64,000 nucleotides of DNA, taken from positions 186,001 to 250,000 of the forward strand of contig NZ_JACDXX010000003.1 of the NCBI RefSeq assembly GCF_020539525.1, read 5' to 3'. The notes below the pieces were generated by a model that saw only the letters and a list, made by a program, of their open reading frames with translations, was not told the DNA's origin and did not search any database. Positions 27,146 through 36,326 of the stretch are shown here, one piece after another (position 1 is the stretch's first letter; each line of letters starts with the position of its first letter). The stretch comes from Pseudogemmobacter faecipullorum (GTDB lineage: Bacteria > Pseudomonadota > Alphaproteobacteria > Rhodobacterales > Rhodobacteraceae). The translations under genes and the position numbers were made by a program.

Positions 27146-28888
27146 ATGAACCTCTTTGCCGATATCCGCGGCGTGGTGACCGATGCTCTGGCCCGGATGC
27201 AGGGCGAAGGCCTTCTGCCCGAAGGTCTCGATTTCTCGAATGTGGCGGTAGAGCCGCCGCGCGATGCCGCGCATGGCGATATGGCGACCAATGCCGCGAT
27301 GGTGCTGGCGAAAGCCGCCGGCCAGTCGCCGCGCGCGATTGCCGATGCTCTGGCCGTAAAACTCGCCGAAGATCCCCGGATCGCCGCCGCCGAAGTGGCA
27401 GGGCCGGGCTTTCTCAACCTGCGTCTTGCCCCTGCAGTCTGGCAGGGGCTGATCGGCGCCGCCCTGCGCGAGGGGGTGAATTTCGGCCGCTCGGTGATCG
27501 GTGCGGGCGAGAAGGTCAATATCGAATTTGTCTCGGCCAATCCGACCGGCCCGATGCATGTCGGCCATGTGCGCGGTGCGGTGGTGGGCGATGCGCTCTC
27601 GAACCTGCTGGCCTTTGCCGGCTGGAATGTGACGCGCGAATATTACATCAATGACGGCGGCGCCCAGGTGGATGTCCTGGCCCGTTCGGCCTTTGAGCGC
27701 TACCGCGAGGCCAATGGCCTCGAGCCGGAAATCCGCGAGGGGCTTTACCCCGGCGATTACCTGATCCCGGTCGGCGAGAAGCTGAAAGAGAAATATGGCG
27801 ACAGCCTGCTGAACCAGGGCGAAGAGGTCTGGCTGGCAGATGTGCGCGAATTCGCCACCACCGAGATGATGCAGATGATCCGCGAGGATCTGCAGGCGCT
27901 CGGCGTGCGGATGGATGTCTATTCCTCGGAAAAGGCGCTTTATGGCACCGGCGAGATCGAGGCGGCGATTGCCGAACTTCGCGCCGCCGGGCTGATCTAT
28001 GAAGGCGTGCTCGAGCCGCCGAAGGGCAAGCTGCCGGAAGACTGGGAAGCGCGCGAACAGACCCTGTTCCGCTCGACCGCGCATGGCGATGATGTCGACC
28101 GCCCGGTGATGAAATCGGATGGCTCCTGGACCTATTTCGCCCCCGATATCGCCTATCACTATAATAAGGTGAAACGCGGTTTCGATCAGCTGATCGATAT
28201 TTTTGGCGCCGATCACAGCGGCTATGTCAAACGGATGAAAGCGGCGGTCTCAGCGCTTTCGGGGGGCAAAGTGCCGCTCGATATCAAGCTGATCCAGCTG
28301 GTGAAGCTGTATAAGAACGGCGAGCCCTTCAAAATGTCGAAGCGCGCCGGCACCTTCGTCACTCTGCGCGACGTGGTCGAGGAGGCGGGGGCCGATGTCA
28401 CCCGTTTCATCATGCTGACGCGCAAAAACGATGTGGCGCTGGATTTTGACTTTGCCAAAGTGCTGGAACAGTCGAAAGACAATCCGGTCTTCTATGTGCA
28501 ATATGCCAATGCCCGGGTGAATTCGGTGCTGCGCAAGGCGGCGGATGCGGGGATTGAGGCTTCGGATGCGGCGCTGCTGGCTTCGGATCATGCCCTGCTC
28601 AGCCATCCGGCTGAGCTGCAGCTCCTGAAGAAGATCGCCGAATGGCCGCGCCTGGTTGAGATTGCCGCGCGCAACAATGAGCCGCACCGGGTTGCCTTCT
28701 ATCTCTATGAGCTGGCATCGGAACTGCACGGGCTGTGGAACCGTGGCAATGATGAGACCGAGCTGCGCTTCATCCAGGAGGATAAGGCGGTGTCACAGGC
28801 GAAAATCGCCCTTGCCCGCGCCACGACCGTTGTTATTTGCGCCGGTCTTGCTATCCTTGGTGTGACGCCGGTTGAAGAAATGCGCTGA
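27146..28888 (+). CDS. argS: arginyl-tRNA synthetase
   Basis: Class I synthetase of 580 residues. An N-terminal Arg-tRNA-specific domain (about residues 1-100) is followed by [15 protein letters not shown] with the HIGH-type motif HVGH at 138-141, and by the KMSK motif at 396-399. The C-terminal DALR anticodon-binding domain contains the ALxxH-like segment and ends near VTPVEEMR. The ATG at 27146 gives MNLFADIRG, the family start; the frame is open further upstream without similarity. It heads a run of same-strand genes through scpB. Confidence 0.96.
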   Translation: MNLFADIRGVVTDALARMQGEGLLPEGLDFSNVAVEPPRDAAHGDMATNAAMVLAKAAGQSPRAIADALAVKLAEDPRIAAAEVAGPGFLNLRLAPAVWQGLIGAALREGVNFGRSVIGAGEKVNIEFVSANPTGPMHVGHVRGAVVGDALSNLLAFAGWNVTREYYINDGGAQVDVLARSAFERYREANGLEPEIREGLYPGDYLIPVGEKLKEKYGDSLLNQGEEVWLADVREFATTEMMQMIREDLQALGVRMDVYSSEKALYGTGEIEAAIAELRAAGLIYEGVLEPPKGKLPEDWEAREQTLFRSTAHGDDVDRPVMKSDGSWTYFAPDIAYHYNKVKRGFDQLIDIFGADHSGYVKRMKAAVSALSGGKVPLDIKLIQLVKLYKNGEPFKMSKRAGTFVTLRDVVEEAGADVTRFIMLTRKNDVALDFDFAKVLEQSKDNPVFYVQYANARVNSVLRKAADAGIEASDAALLASDHALLSHPAELQLLKKIAEWPRLVEIAARNNEPHRVAFYLYELASELHGLWNRGNDETELRFIQEDKAVSQAKIALARATTVVICAGLAILGVTPVEEMR

Positions 28889-28968
28889 AGAAATCAGCCG
28901 CCAGGCCGGCTGCAGACTGAGGGGCGCGCCCTGGCGCGCCCGAAGACGAGCAGGCGCAGAGGACAGGC

Positions 28969-29898
28969 ATGGCAGCTGATTACAGCCAACATCCCGCCCG
29001 AGGATATTCAGCTTCTGCCCCGCAGCCCGGGGCAGAGACCTATATTGCACCGCCCCCCCCGGTTTCGCGTGGCCAGCGGGTGATGAATCTGATCGGCGCT
29101 TTCGGCTCGGTCGCCCTGATCGCCAGCCTTGGCTGGTGGGGCTGGGAACTGGCGGTGCGTGATCTGCGCGGCGTGCCGGTGGTGCGCGCGCTGGAAGGGC
29201 CGATGCGGGTTGCGCCCGAGGATCCGGGTGGCGCGGTGGTCGATCATCAGGGGCTAGCGGTCAATGATGTTGCCGCCCGCGACGGATCCGTTGGTTCGGA
29301 CCGGCTGGTGCTGGCTCCGGCCCCGGTCGAGCTGACGCTCGAGGATGTGCCCGGTCTCAGCAATGATCTGCAGCCTTTGACCAATGCCACTGCCAGCCTG
29401 CCGGATTCCCTTGCCGAACCCCGGCTGCCAGAGCCGCCGGCCGAGGCGCTGAGCCAGGAGGATGCGGTCGCCGCCGCCCTGGCGGAGGCGCTCGGCACGG
29501 ATCCCGAAGCCCTGGCCGGGGATCTTGCCACCGATCTGCCGCCCGGGGCCATGGCGGCCTCGCTGCGTCCCAGAACCCGGCCGGAAGGCGCGGCCCCGGC
29601 CGCGCCGGTTGCCCCTGCGGTTGAGATTGATCCGGCCAGCCTTGCCGCCGGGGTGCGTCTCGTGCAGTTCGGCGCCTATGACACGGCCGAGCTGGCCCGG
29701 GCGGAATGGGCGAAAATTGCCGCCAGGCTCGGCCCTTTGATGGTGGGTAAAGCCATGGTAGTGGAAGCGGCGGAGAGCGGCGGGATGACCTTCTGGCGCC
29801 TGCGCGGCCATGGATTTGAGAATGAGGATGATGCGCGTCGCTTCTGCTCGGCTGCTGTGGCCGAGGGGGTGAACTGCATTCCGGTGACGAAAAGATGA
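28969..29898 (+). CDS. SPOR-domain membrane protein
   Basis: Protein of 309 residues with a short cytoplasmic N-terminus, one transmembrane helix (about residues 43-60, ending GWWGWEL), a long low-complexity Pro/Ala/Glu-rich periplasmic linker, and a C-terminal SPOR domain (about residues 228-309, starting VRLVQFGAYDTAELA). SPOR domains bind peptidoglycan stripped of stem peptides at the septum, so a division or cell-wall role is likely. Its stop overlaps the nagZ start (ATGA). A GC hairpin lies in the 80-base gap after argS. Confidence 0.85.
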   Translation: MAADYSQHPARGYSASAPQPGAETYIAPPPPVSRGQRVMNLIGAFGSVALIASLGWWGWELAVRDLRGVPVVRALEGPMRVAPEDPGGAVVDHQGLAVNDVAARDGSVGSDRLVLAPAPVELTLEDVPGLSNDLQPLTNATASLPDSLAEPRLPEPPAEALSQEDAVAAALAEALGTDPEALAGDLATDLPPGAMAASLRPRTRPEGAAPAAPVAPAVEIDPASLAAGVRLVQFGAYDTAELARAEWAKIAARLGPLMVGKAMVVEAAESGGMTFWRLRGHGFENEDDARRFCSAAVAEGVNCIPVTKR

Positions 29899-30935
29899 CA
29901 ATGACAGATGAGGCTGCACCGGCCACCGGCCGGGGGGCGGCGATTTTCGGTCTCGCCGGGCCAGAGCTTTTGCCGGCCGAGCGTGATTTCTTCCGCGAGT
30001 ATGACCCTTTCGGCTTTATCCTCTTTGCCCGCAACGTCGGGAGCCCGGAGCAGCTGTCGCGGCTGACCGCTGATCTGCGCGCGGCGGTGGGGCGTGAGGC
30101 GCCGGTGCTGGTCGATCAGGAAGGCGGGCGGGTGCAGCGTCTGCGCGCGCCGCACTGGCGCGAATGGCAGCCGCCCTTTGATCTGATCGCGGGCATGGCG
30201 GATCCGGCGCTTGCGGCGCGGGCGATGTATCTGCAGGCGCGGCTGATCGCGGCCGAGCTGCGCGCATCGGGCATCGACAGCAATTGCGCCCCGGTGGCCG
30301 ATATTGCCCGGGCCGAAACCCATCCTTTCCTGCGCAACCGCTGCTATGGCGAGGAGGCGGGCCTGGTGACGCAGATCGCTGCGGCGGTGGCCCGGGGCTA
30401 TCTCGACGGCGGTGTGCTGCCGGTGATCAAACATATGCCGGGCCATGGCCGCTCGGGCATGGATACCCATCACGAGCTGCCCGTGGTCACAGCCGCGCCC
30501 GAGGCGCTGCTGGCCGGTGATTTCGCGCCGTTCCGGGCGCTGAACCAGCTGCCGATGGCAATGACCGCGCATATCATCTTCAGCGCCTATGATGCGCAAA
30601 ACCCGGCAACGCAGAGCCCGGGGATGATCCGGGTGATCCGCGAGGAGATCGGTTTTGCCGGCCTGCTGATGACCGATGATCTGAATATGGAGGCTTTGTC
30701 GGGCGATCTGGGCCAGCGCACCAGGGCCTCGCTGGCGGCGGGCTGCGATATCGCGCTGCATTGCAAGGGCGATTTCGCGCAGATGCAGCAGGTGGCGGCG
30801 GCGGCGGGGGAGATGGGCGCGGCCTCTCTGGCGCGTGCCCGTGCCGCCCTGGCGCAGCGTCTGCAGCCGCCCGCGGCGGATCTGGCGGCTTTCAGCGACG
30901 AATTCGCTGCGCTGAGCGCCGGGGGGCGCCTGTGA
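29895..30935 (+). CDS. nagZ: beta-N-acetylhexosaminidase (GH3)
   Basis: Glycoside hydrolase family 3 enzyme of 346 residues that removes GlcNAc from cytoplasmic anhydromuropeptides during peptidoglycan recycling. The signature KHMPGHGRSGMDTH at about 179-192 is the catalytic loop with its His, and the nucleophile Asp lies in MTDDLNMEAL (about 259-268). VDQEGGRVQRL is another NagZ mark. No signal peptide, as expected. It overlaps the SPOR gene upstream and scpA downstream by 4 bases each. Confidence 0.94.
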   Translation: MTMTDEAAPATGRGAAIFGLAGPELLPAERDFFREYDPFGFILFARNVGSPEQLSRLTADLRAAVGREAPVLVDQEGGRVQRLRAPHWREWQPPFDLIAGMADPALAARAMYLQARLIAAELRASGIDSNCAPVADIARAETHPFLRNRCYGEEAGLVTQIAAAVARGYLDGGVLPVIKHMPGHGRSGMDTHHELPVVTAAPEALLAGDFAPFRALNQLPMAMTAHIIFSAYDAQNPATQSPGMIRVIREEIGFAGLLMTDDLNMEALSGDLGQRTRASLAAGCDIALHCKGDFAQMQQVAAAAGEMGAASLARARAALAQRLQPPAADLAAFSDEFAALSAGGRL

Positions 30936-31750
30936 GCGAGACGCGCGAGGCGGCGCCGCTTGCCGCTGACTGGTCTGTCCCCGATCAGCTGGACCCCGCC
31001 GCGCGTCTTGCGGCCGAAGCGCTGATCATCGATGTCGATGGTTTTGAAGGGCCGCTCGACCTTTTGCTGACGCTGTCGCGCAGCCAGAAGGTCGATCTGC
31101 GCAAAATCTCGGTGCTGGAACTGGCCGAGCAATATCTGAAATTCGTCAACCAGGCCGCAAAGTTACGCATCGAACTTGCCGCAGATTATCTGGTGATGGC
31201 GGCCTGGCTGGCCTTTTTGAAATCGCGTCTGCTGCTGCCCGCCGAGCCAGGCGATACCGGGCCCTCGGCCCAAGACCTCGCCGCGCATCTCTCGTTCCAG
31301 CTGGAACGGCTCTCGGCGATGCGCGAGGCGGCGGCGCGGCTGATGGCGCGTGATCAGAAGGGCCGCGATTTCTTTGTGCGCGGCCAGCCCGAAAGCGTCA
31401 GCCTGCAGCGCAAAGTCTCCTGGGATGCCTCGCTGCTGGATCTGATGCGGGCCTATGCCAGGATTCAGACCAAAGCCGAATTCCGGCCCTTTGTCATGGA
31501 TCGTGAGAATATCTTCACGATGGAACAGGCGCTGGAGCGGATGCGCGGGCTGCTGGGCTATGTCGGTGAATGGGCCGATCTCTCGGGCTTTATGCCCGAG
31601 GGCTGGAATGCGACGCCAATGGCGCGGCGCTCGGCCACTGCGGCGCATTTTGCCGCCGTGCTTGAAATGGTGAAAAGCGGTCAGTTGCAGCTGCGTCAGG
31701 GCGAGACTTTCGCCCCGATCCAGATCCGCCGCGCAGAGGAAGATCTATGA
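30932..31750 (+). CDS. scpA: segregation and condensation protein A
   Basis: Kleisin subunit (272 residues) of the SMC-ScpAB condensin that organises and segregates the chromosome. The N-terminal SMC-binding helix region is FEGPLDLLLTLSRSQKVDL at about residues 36-54, a ScpA signature, and the C-terminal winged helix ends before IRRAEEDL. I use the GTG at 30932, which overlaps the nagZ stop as GTGA; the frame is open further upstream inside nagZ but without similarity. It overlaps scpB by 4 bases. Confidence 0.92.
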   Translation: MSETREAAPLAADWSVPDQLDPAARLAAEALIIDVDGFEGPLDLLLTLSRSQKVDLRKISVLELAEQYLKFVNQAAKLRIELAADYLVMAAWLAFLKSRLLLPAEPGDTGPSAQDLAAHLSFQLERLSAMREAAARLMARDQKGRDFFVRGQPESVSLQRKVSWDASLLDLMRAYARIQTKAEFRPFVMDRENIFTMEQALERMRGLLGYVGEWADLSGFMPEGWNATPMARRSATAAHFAAVLEMVKSGQLQLRQGETFAPIQIRRAEEDL

Positions 31751-32394
31751 ACCCGGCTGTCGAAGAAAGCCTGTTTGACGCGCCGCCGATGGGCGAGCAG
31801 GAGCGGATGGTTGAGGCCATTCTCTTTGCCTCAGCCGAGCCGGTCACGCTGCGTGAGCTGGAAAAACGCCTGCCGCATGGCTGTAACCCGCTGGAAGCGC
31901 TTGCCTATCTGCAAAGGCGCTATGAGGGCCGGGGGGTGAACCTGGTCCATATTGGCGAGGCCTGGGCGATGCGCACGGCGGGCGATCTTGGCCATCTGAT
32001 GGTGCGCGAGACGGTTGAGAGCCGCAAGCTCTCGCGCGCGGCGATCGAGACGCTGGCGATTGTCGCCTATCATCAGCCGGTGACCCGGGCCGAGGTGGAA
32101 GAAATCCGCGGCGTGGCGCTGTCGCGCGGCACGATTGATCAGCTGATGGAAATGGACTGGATCCGCTTTGGCCGCCGCCGCATGACGCCGGGCCGCCCGG
32201 TGACTTTCGTGGTGACCGAGGAATTTCTGGATCATTTCGGCCTTGAATCCTCGCGCGATCTGCCGGGGCTGAAAGAGCTGCGCGCGGCGGGCCTGCTCGA
32301 GAACCGGCCGATGCCGGGCCTCGGCATTCCCGATCCCGATGCGGAGGAGCCCGAAGAGGCCGAAACCGATCAGAGCGAGCTGTTCACCGAATAA
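31747..32394 (+). CDS. scpB: segregation and condensation protein B
   Basis: Partner of ScpA, 215 residues. Two winged-helix domains: the first from about residue 18 (MVEAILFASAEPVTLRELE), the second with ETLAIVAYHQPVTRAEVEEIRGV, the strongest ScpB signature, then GRPVTFVVTEEFLDHFGL. The C-terminal tail is acidic. The ATG overlaps the scpA stop (ATGA). Transcription ends at a hairpin 20 bases downstream. Confidence 0.94.
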   Translation: MNPAVEESLFDAPPMGEQERMVEAILFASAEPVTLRELEKRLPHGCNPLEALAYLQRRYEGRGVNLVHIGEAWAMRTAGDLGHLMVRETVESRKLSRAAIETLAIVAYHQPVTRAEVEEIRGVALSRGTIDQLMEMDWIRFGRRRMTPGRPVTFVVTEEFLDHFGLESSRDLPGLKELRAAGLLENRPMPGLGIPDPDAEEPEEAETDQSELFTE

Positions 32395-32415
32395 CGGCTC
32401 AGGCGTGAGACAAAA

Positions 32416-32454
32416 GAAAAGGCGCGCGGGGGGCGATCCGCGCGCCTTTTTATA
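32416..32454 (+). terminator. Rho-independent terminator after scpB
   Basis: Stem AAAGGCGCGCGG / CCGCGCGCCTTT with an 8-base loop and a following T-run. It also lies just past the stop of the convergent dcd gene and has an A-run on that side. Confidence 0.85.
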
Positions 32455-32472
32455 TCTGAGAGGGGCCGACTG

Positions 32473-33549
32473 TCAGCGGAACTGCTTGGCGAGTTTCAGC
32501 CCCTGGCCCTGATAATTCGATTTCAGATCGGCCCCATAGAGGCGCTCGGGCAAAGCCGCCATACGCTCATAGACGAGGCGTCCGACCACCTGGCCGTGCT
32601 CGAGCACGAAAGGCGCCTCATGGCAGCGCACTTCCAGCACGCCACGCGAACCAGCGCCCCCGGCCGAGGAATGGCCGAAGCCCGGATCGAAGAAACCGGC
32701 GTAATGGACGCGGAATTCGCCCGCCATCGCCAGATAGGGCGCCATTTCAGCGGCATGATCGGGGGGGATGGTCACCGCCTCACGCGAGACGAGGATATAG
32801 AAGGCGCCGGGATCCAGGATGATGCGGCCATCCTCGCTGTGCAGCTCTTCCCAGAATTCGCGGGCCGGATAATGGGCGATGCGGTCGATATCGATCACCC
32901 CGGTATGGGGTTTGGCGCGGTAGCCGACGAGGCTGGTGCCCTGCGGGCGCAGATCGACCGAGAAGCCGAGCCCTTCCGAGATCAGCGGTCTGCCATCGAC
33001 CAGCGGCACTTCGGCGTGAAGCGCGGTCAGATCAGCGTCCGAGAGCCGGGCCTCGCCCTGGCGGAAGCGGATCTGGTTCAGCCTTTGCCCGGCGCGCAAG
33101 AGCACCGAGAACGAGCGCGGGCAGACCTCGGCATAAAGCGGGCCGTGATAGCCCGCGGCGATACGGTCAAATTCGCTGCCGCCATCGGTGATGGTGCGGG
33201 TCAGCAGATCGAGACGCCCGGTCGAGCTTTTGGCATTGGCCACCGCGGTCACCCCCGGCGGCAGCGCCAGGCTTTCGGCCAGCGGGATGATATAGACGCA
33301 GCCCTTTTCCAGCACCGCACCCTCGGTCAGATCAATCCGGTGCATACCGAATTCCGCAATCCGCGATTCGACGCTGCGGCCCTCGCCGGCGAGGAAAGAG
33401 GCGCGGACCCGCCAGGCATGGCTGCCAAGGCGCAGATCGAGGCTGGCAGGCTGGATCTGGGCGTCGGTAACCGCCGGTTCGGCGCGCAAAGCCCCGCTTT
33501 CGATCAGCGCGCGAATGGCGTGATCCGGCAAAACACCCTGGACTGTCAT
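32473..33549 (-). CDS. dcd: 2'-deoxycytidine 5'-triphosphate deaminase, two-domain form
   Basis: Protein of 358 residues, about twice the length of the E. coli enzyme. It belongs to the alphaproteobacterial form in which two dUTPase-fold halves are joined: the first about residues 1-170 (IQPASLDLRLG, VANAKSSTGRLDLLTR), the second about 185-358 (TGVIDIDRIAHYPAREFW, ILVSREAVTIPPDHAAEM). It deaminates dCTP to dUTP for thymidylate supply. The ATG at 33549 begins MTVQGVLPD; the longer open frame upstream lacks similarity. It is convergent with scpB. Confidence 0.9.
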   Translation of the reverse strand: MTVQGVLPDHAIRALIESGALRAEPAVTDAQIQPASLDLRLGSHAWRVRASFLAGEGRSVESRIAEFGMHRIDLTEGAVLEKGCVYIIPLAESLALPPGVTAVANAKSSTGRLDLLTRTITDGGSEFDRIAAGYHGPLYAEVCPRSFSVLLRAGQRLNQIRFRQGEARLSDADLTALHAEVPLVDGRPLISEGLGFSVDLRPQGTSLVGYRAKPHTGVIDIDRIAHYPAREFWEELHSEDGRIILDPGAFYILVSREAVTIPPDHAAEMAPYLAMAGEFRVHYAGFFDPGFGHSSAGGAGSRGVLEVRCHEAPFVLEHGQVVGRLVYERMAALPERLYGADLKSNYQGQGLKLAKQFR

Positions 33550-33626
33550 TGGCTTTGATCTCCGGCTGTTGGTCAGGCAAGGCGGCGGCGGGTCGGGGCC
33601 CCTGTGGGGGCCGGGTACGGCAGAAT

Positions 33627-33661
33627 GAAAAACGCCCGCGCTGCACAGGGCAGGCGGGCGG
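33627..33661 (-). terminator. Rho-independent terminator after tRNA-Pro
   Basis: On the minus strand, CGCCCGC pairs with GCGGGCG across a 14-base loop, followed by TTTTT, starting 10 bases after the tRNA 3' end. Confidence 0.7.
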
Positions 33662-33669
33662 TTTCTCAA

Positions 33670-33747
33670 TGGTCGGGCCGGTGAGATTCGAACTCACGAC
33701 CTCCCGCCCCCCAGACGGACGCGCTAACCAGGCTGCGCTACGGCCCG
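33670..33747 (-). tRNA. tRNA-Pro (anticodon GGG)
   Basis: Full cloverleaf on the minus strand: acceptor CGGGCCG / CGGCCCG with all seven pairs, D arm GCGC / GCGC, T arm GTGAG / CTCAC with the TTCGAAT loop, and an encoded CCA end. The anticodon loop CTGGGGG places GGG at 34-36, reading CCC and CCU proline codons. The anticodon stem includes two G-U pairs. No integrase or repeat of its 3' end is seen nearby. Confidence 0.95.
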
Positions 33748-33844
33748 ACACATGAGCGTTTCAATAGCCTATCTGACGGCGGGCGCAAGCGCTAAACTGC
33801 ACATCAGATTGAATAATTTACAGCAGGCAGGATTTCCTCAGTTT

Positions 33845-34927
33845 TTACAGGCTCTGCTGCGACCGGGTGAGGCGCTGCTGCAGCTCGCGGATCAGGGCGC
33901 TGTAGGCCTGCAGTTCTTCGCGCTGTGCTGAAAGCTGGCCAGGGGGAATCGCGCGCAGCCGGGCGGCGAGGGTGCTTTGCTGCGGCAGGCTCGCTTCGGG
34001 GCGGCTGTGGGGCCGGAACAGGGGGGTTACTTCGGCAGGTCCGGCCATGTCAGTCTCCGCTTCGACATCAAAGGCAAAGGGGGCCTCGATCTCTTCATCT
34101 TCTTCCGCCGGCATGGCTGGCGCTGCCGGATCGGGCAGGCTGTCCGCCTCGGGTTCCGGCTCCGGTGTCGTTTCGGCTGCGGCCGCAGTTTCAGGCTCTG
34201 CTCTGGCCGCCACTTCCGCGGCTTCGGTCAGCTCCGGCCCTGGCGCCGCATCGGGATTGCCGCTGTCCTGGTCAGCTTCGATCAGCTCCGGTCCTTCCTC
34301 ATCCGCCCCGGCTGGCGTGAGGCCGGGCATAATAGCCTGCTGCGGCGCGGGGTCTTCGGCGGCCTCGTCCAGGGCGGGGGCCCGGCTCTGATCACCCGGA
34401 AAGCTGATCACCTCGGCCCCGGCAGGCGTGGCAGAAGGGGCTGGCTCTGCGGGCGGCGTGGCATCGGCACCGGCATCCGTATCGGGCGCGGGCTGGTGCA
34501 GGCCCATGGCAACCGGCGGCCCGGCATCGGGGCGCTCGCGCCGGATCTCGTCGTCATAGGCATCCGCGTCAATCTCGCCCTCCGGGCTGAGCGGTGGCAC
34601 ATCGCCGGCATAGGCGGCAATCGCGCTCAGATCAGGCTCGTAAAGCCCCTCGGGGCCGATCCCGGCCTGTTCCGCGACATAACGGATGCCCTGTTCGCGC
34701 AGCAGTTTCTGCACGCCGCGGATCGTCATGCCCTGATCATGCAACAGGCGTCTGATCCCGGCGAGCAAGGCAAGATCGGAAGGGCGGTAATAGCGCCGCC
34801 CTCCGGCCCGTTTGACGGGCCTGATCTGAGGAAACCGGGTTTCCCAGAACCGCAGCACATGGGCTGGCGTATCAAGTGCCTCGGCAACCTCAGAGATGGT
34901 GCGAAAGGCGTCAGGCGACTTGGACAT
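33845..34927 (-). CDS. MerR-family transcriptional regulator with a long acidic tail
   Basis: Protein of 360 residues. Only the N-terminal 80 or so form the MerR DNA-binding domain ([25 protein letters not shown], then [21 protein letters not shown]). The rest, about residues 100-310, is Glu/Asp/Ala/Pro-rich low complexity, probably disordered, ending in a short helical segment with [22 protein letters not shown]. The regulator next to ihfA is a conserved arrangement in this family; its target and ligand are unknown. There are no Cys residues, so metal sensing is unlikely. Confidence 0.85.
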   Translation of the reverse strand: MSKSPDAFRTISEVAEALDTPAHVLRFWETRFPQIRPVKRAGGRRYYRPSDLALLAGIRRLLHDQGMTIRGVQKLLREQGIRYVAEQAGIGPEGLYEPDLSAIAAYAGDVPPLSPEGEIDADAYDDEIRRERPDAGPPVAMGLHQPAPDTDAGADATPPAEPAPSATPAGAEVISFPGDQSRAPALDEAAEDPAPQQAIMPGLTPAGADEEGPELIEADQDSGNPDAAPGPELTEAAEVAARAEPETAAAAETTPEPEPEADSLPDPAAPAMPAEEDEEIEAPFAFDVEAETDMAGPAEVTPLFRPHSRPEASLPQQSTLAARLRAIPPGQLSAQREELQAYSALIRELQQRLTRSQQSL

Positions 34928-34934
34928 TCACGCT

Positions 34935-35237
34935 TTAACCGGCGGCGCCTGCGGCGACGCGGTCTTTCATCAGATGAGAGGGGCGGAAGGTCAGCACGCG
35001 GCGCGGGCTGATCGGAACTTCATCGCCGGTTTTCGGATTGCGGCCGACCCGGGCCGATTTGGCACGGACCGAGAAAGTGCCGAAGGATGAAATTTTCACC
35101 GTCTCACCGGCGACGAGGGCGTCAGACATATGCTGCAGCACGGCCTCGACCAGATCGGCGGATTCATTGCGGCTGAGCCCGACTTCGCGGAAAACCGCCT
35201 CAGTCAGATCCATCCGGGTAAGTGTCGTCTCACTCAT
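34935..35237 (-). CDS. ihfA: integration host factor subunit alpha
   Basis: DNA-bending protein of 100 residues, HU/IHF fold. The signature [20 protein letters not shown] near residues 65-84 includes the minor-groove-inserting Pro. It pairs with IhfB, encoded elsewhere. I use the ATG at 35237, which gives the normal family length; the open frame begins 23 codons earlier without similarity. It lies between fabH and merR on the same strand. Confidence 0.95.
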   Translation of the reverse strand: MSETTLTRMDLTEAVFREVGLSRNESADLVEAVLQHMSDALVAGETVKISSFGTFSVRAKSARVGRNPKTGDEVPISPRRVLTFRPSHLMKDRVAAGAAG

Positions 35238-35354
35238 GGTTCGGTTCCCCCAGGACGTGGCGTCGCTGAAAGGATGCTGAATCAGCAATTGCTTTGTCAA
35301 TATCAAAGACTTGCAGGTGGCAATTAAGGCCCGGTTTTGCCGGGAGGCCAGGGG

Positions 35355-36326
35355 TTACCAGCGCAGAACCACCGAACCCCAGGCCAGACCGCCGCCAATG
35401 GCCTCGGCAACCAGCAGGTCGCCCTCTTTGATCTGGCCGCGTTCATGACCGACCGAAAGCGCCAGAGGAATCGATGCGGCAGAGGTATTGCCGTGATCCT
35501 GCACCGTCACCACCACCCGCTCCATCGGCACTTTCATGCGCTTGGCGGTGGCTTCGATGATGCGGATATTGGCCTGATGCGGCACGATCCAGTCGACATC
35601 CTCGCCGCTCAGCCCAATCTTATCGAGCGCGGCATGGGCGGTGGCGGCCAGTTTCTCGACCGCATGGCGGAACACCTCTTTGCCCTCCATGCGCAGATGG
35701 CCGGTGGTGCCGGTCGAGGTGCCACCATCGACATAGAGCAGGTCGCGGAAACGGCCGTCGGAATTCAGATCGGTGGCGAGGATGCCGCGGTCGCTGGCAT
35801 CGCCCTTGCCCTCGCGCGCTTCCAGCACCAGCGCCCCGGCGCCATCGCCGAACAAGACGCTGGTCGCGCGGTCCTCCCAGTCCATCAGCCGCGAGAAGGT
35901 CTCGGCGCCAATCACCAGCACCCGCTGTGCCTGACCCGCGAGGATCAGCGCATTGGCATTGGCCAGCGCGAAAGCGAAACCGGCGCAGACCGCCTGGACG
36001 TCAAAGGCAAAGCCACGCGTCATGCCAAGCTTGGCCTGGACCATAGTGGCAACGGAAGGGAAGGTCAGATCCGGGGTCGAGGTGGCCAGAACGATGGCGT
36101 CGATCGCATCAGGCTGCAGCCCGGCTCTGGCCAGCGCCGCCTGTGCGGCCTTGCAGGCCAGATCCGAGGTCAGCTCGCCTTCGGCGGCGAAATGGCGGCG
36201 CTCGATCCCTGAGCGGGTGCGGATCCATTCGTCCGAAGTGTCAATCCGCTGTTCGAATTCGGCATTCGGAACGATCCGCTCGGGAAGATAATGTCCGACA
36301 CCTGTAACAACCGCGCGCAACGTCAT
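35355..36326 (-). CDS. fabH: beta-ketoacyl-ACP synthase III
   Basis: Enzyme of 323 residues that starts fatty acid synthesis by condensing acetyl-CoA with malonyl-ACP. The catalytic triad is visible: Cys114 in DVQAVCAGFAFAL, His in VPHQANIRI (about 248) and Asn in DHGNTSAAS (about 278). The ATG overlaps the plsX stop by 4 bases, linking fatty acid and phospholipid synthesis in one transcript. Confidence 0.96.
   Translation of the reverse strand: MTLRAVVTGVGHYLPERIVPNAEFEQRIDTSDEWIRTRSGIERRHFAAEGELTSDLACKAAQAALARAGLQPDAIDAIVLATSTPDLTFPSVATMVQAKLGMTRGFAFDVQAVCAGFAFALANANALILAGQAQRVLVIGAETFSRLMDWEDRATSVLFGDGAGALVLEAREGKGDASDRGILATDLNSDGRFRDLLYVDGGTSTGTTGHLRMEGKEVFRHAVEKLAATAHAALDKIGLSGEDVDWIVPHQANIRIIEATAKRMKVPMERVVVTVQDHGNTSAASIPLALSVGHERGQIKEGDLLVAEAIGGGLAWGSVVLRW

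Noticed and set aside
33670-33747. tRNA-Pro as an integration site
   Set aside because: No integrase beside it and no second copy of its 3' end in the flanking sequence; neighbouring genes are core.
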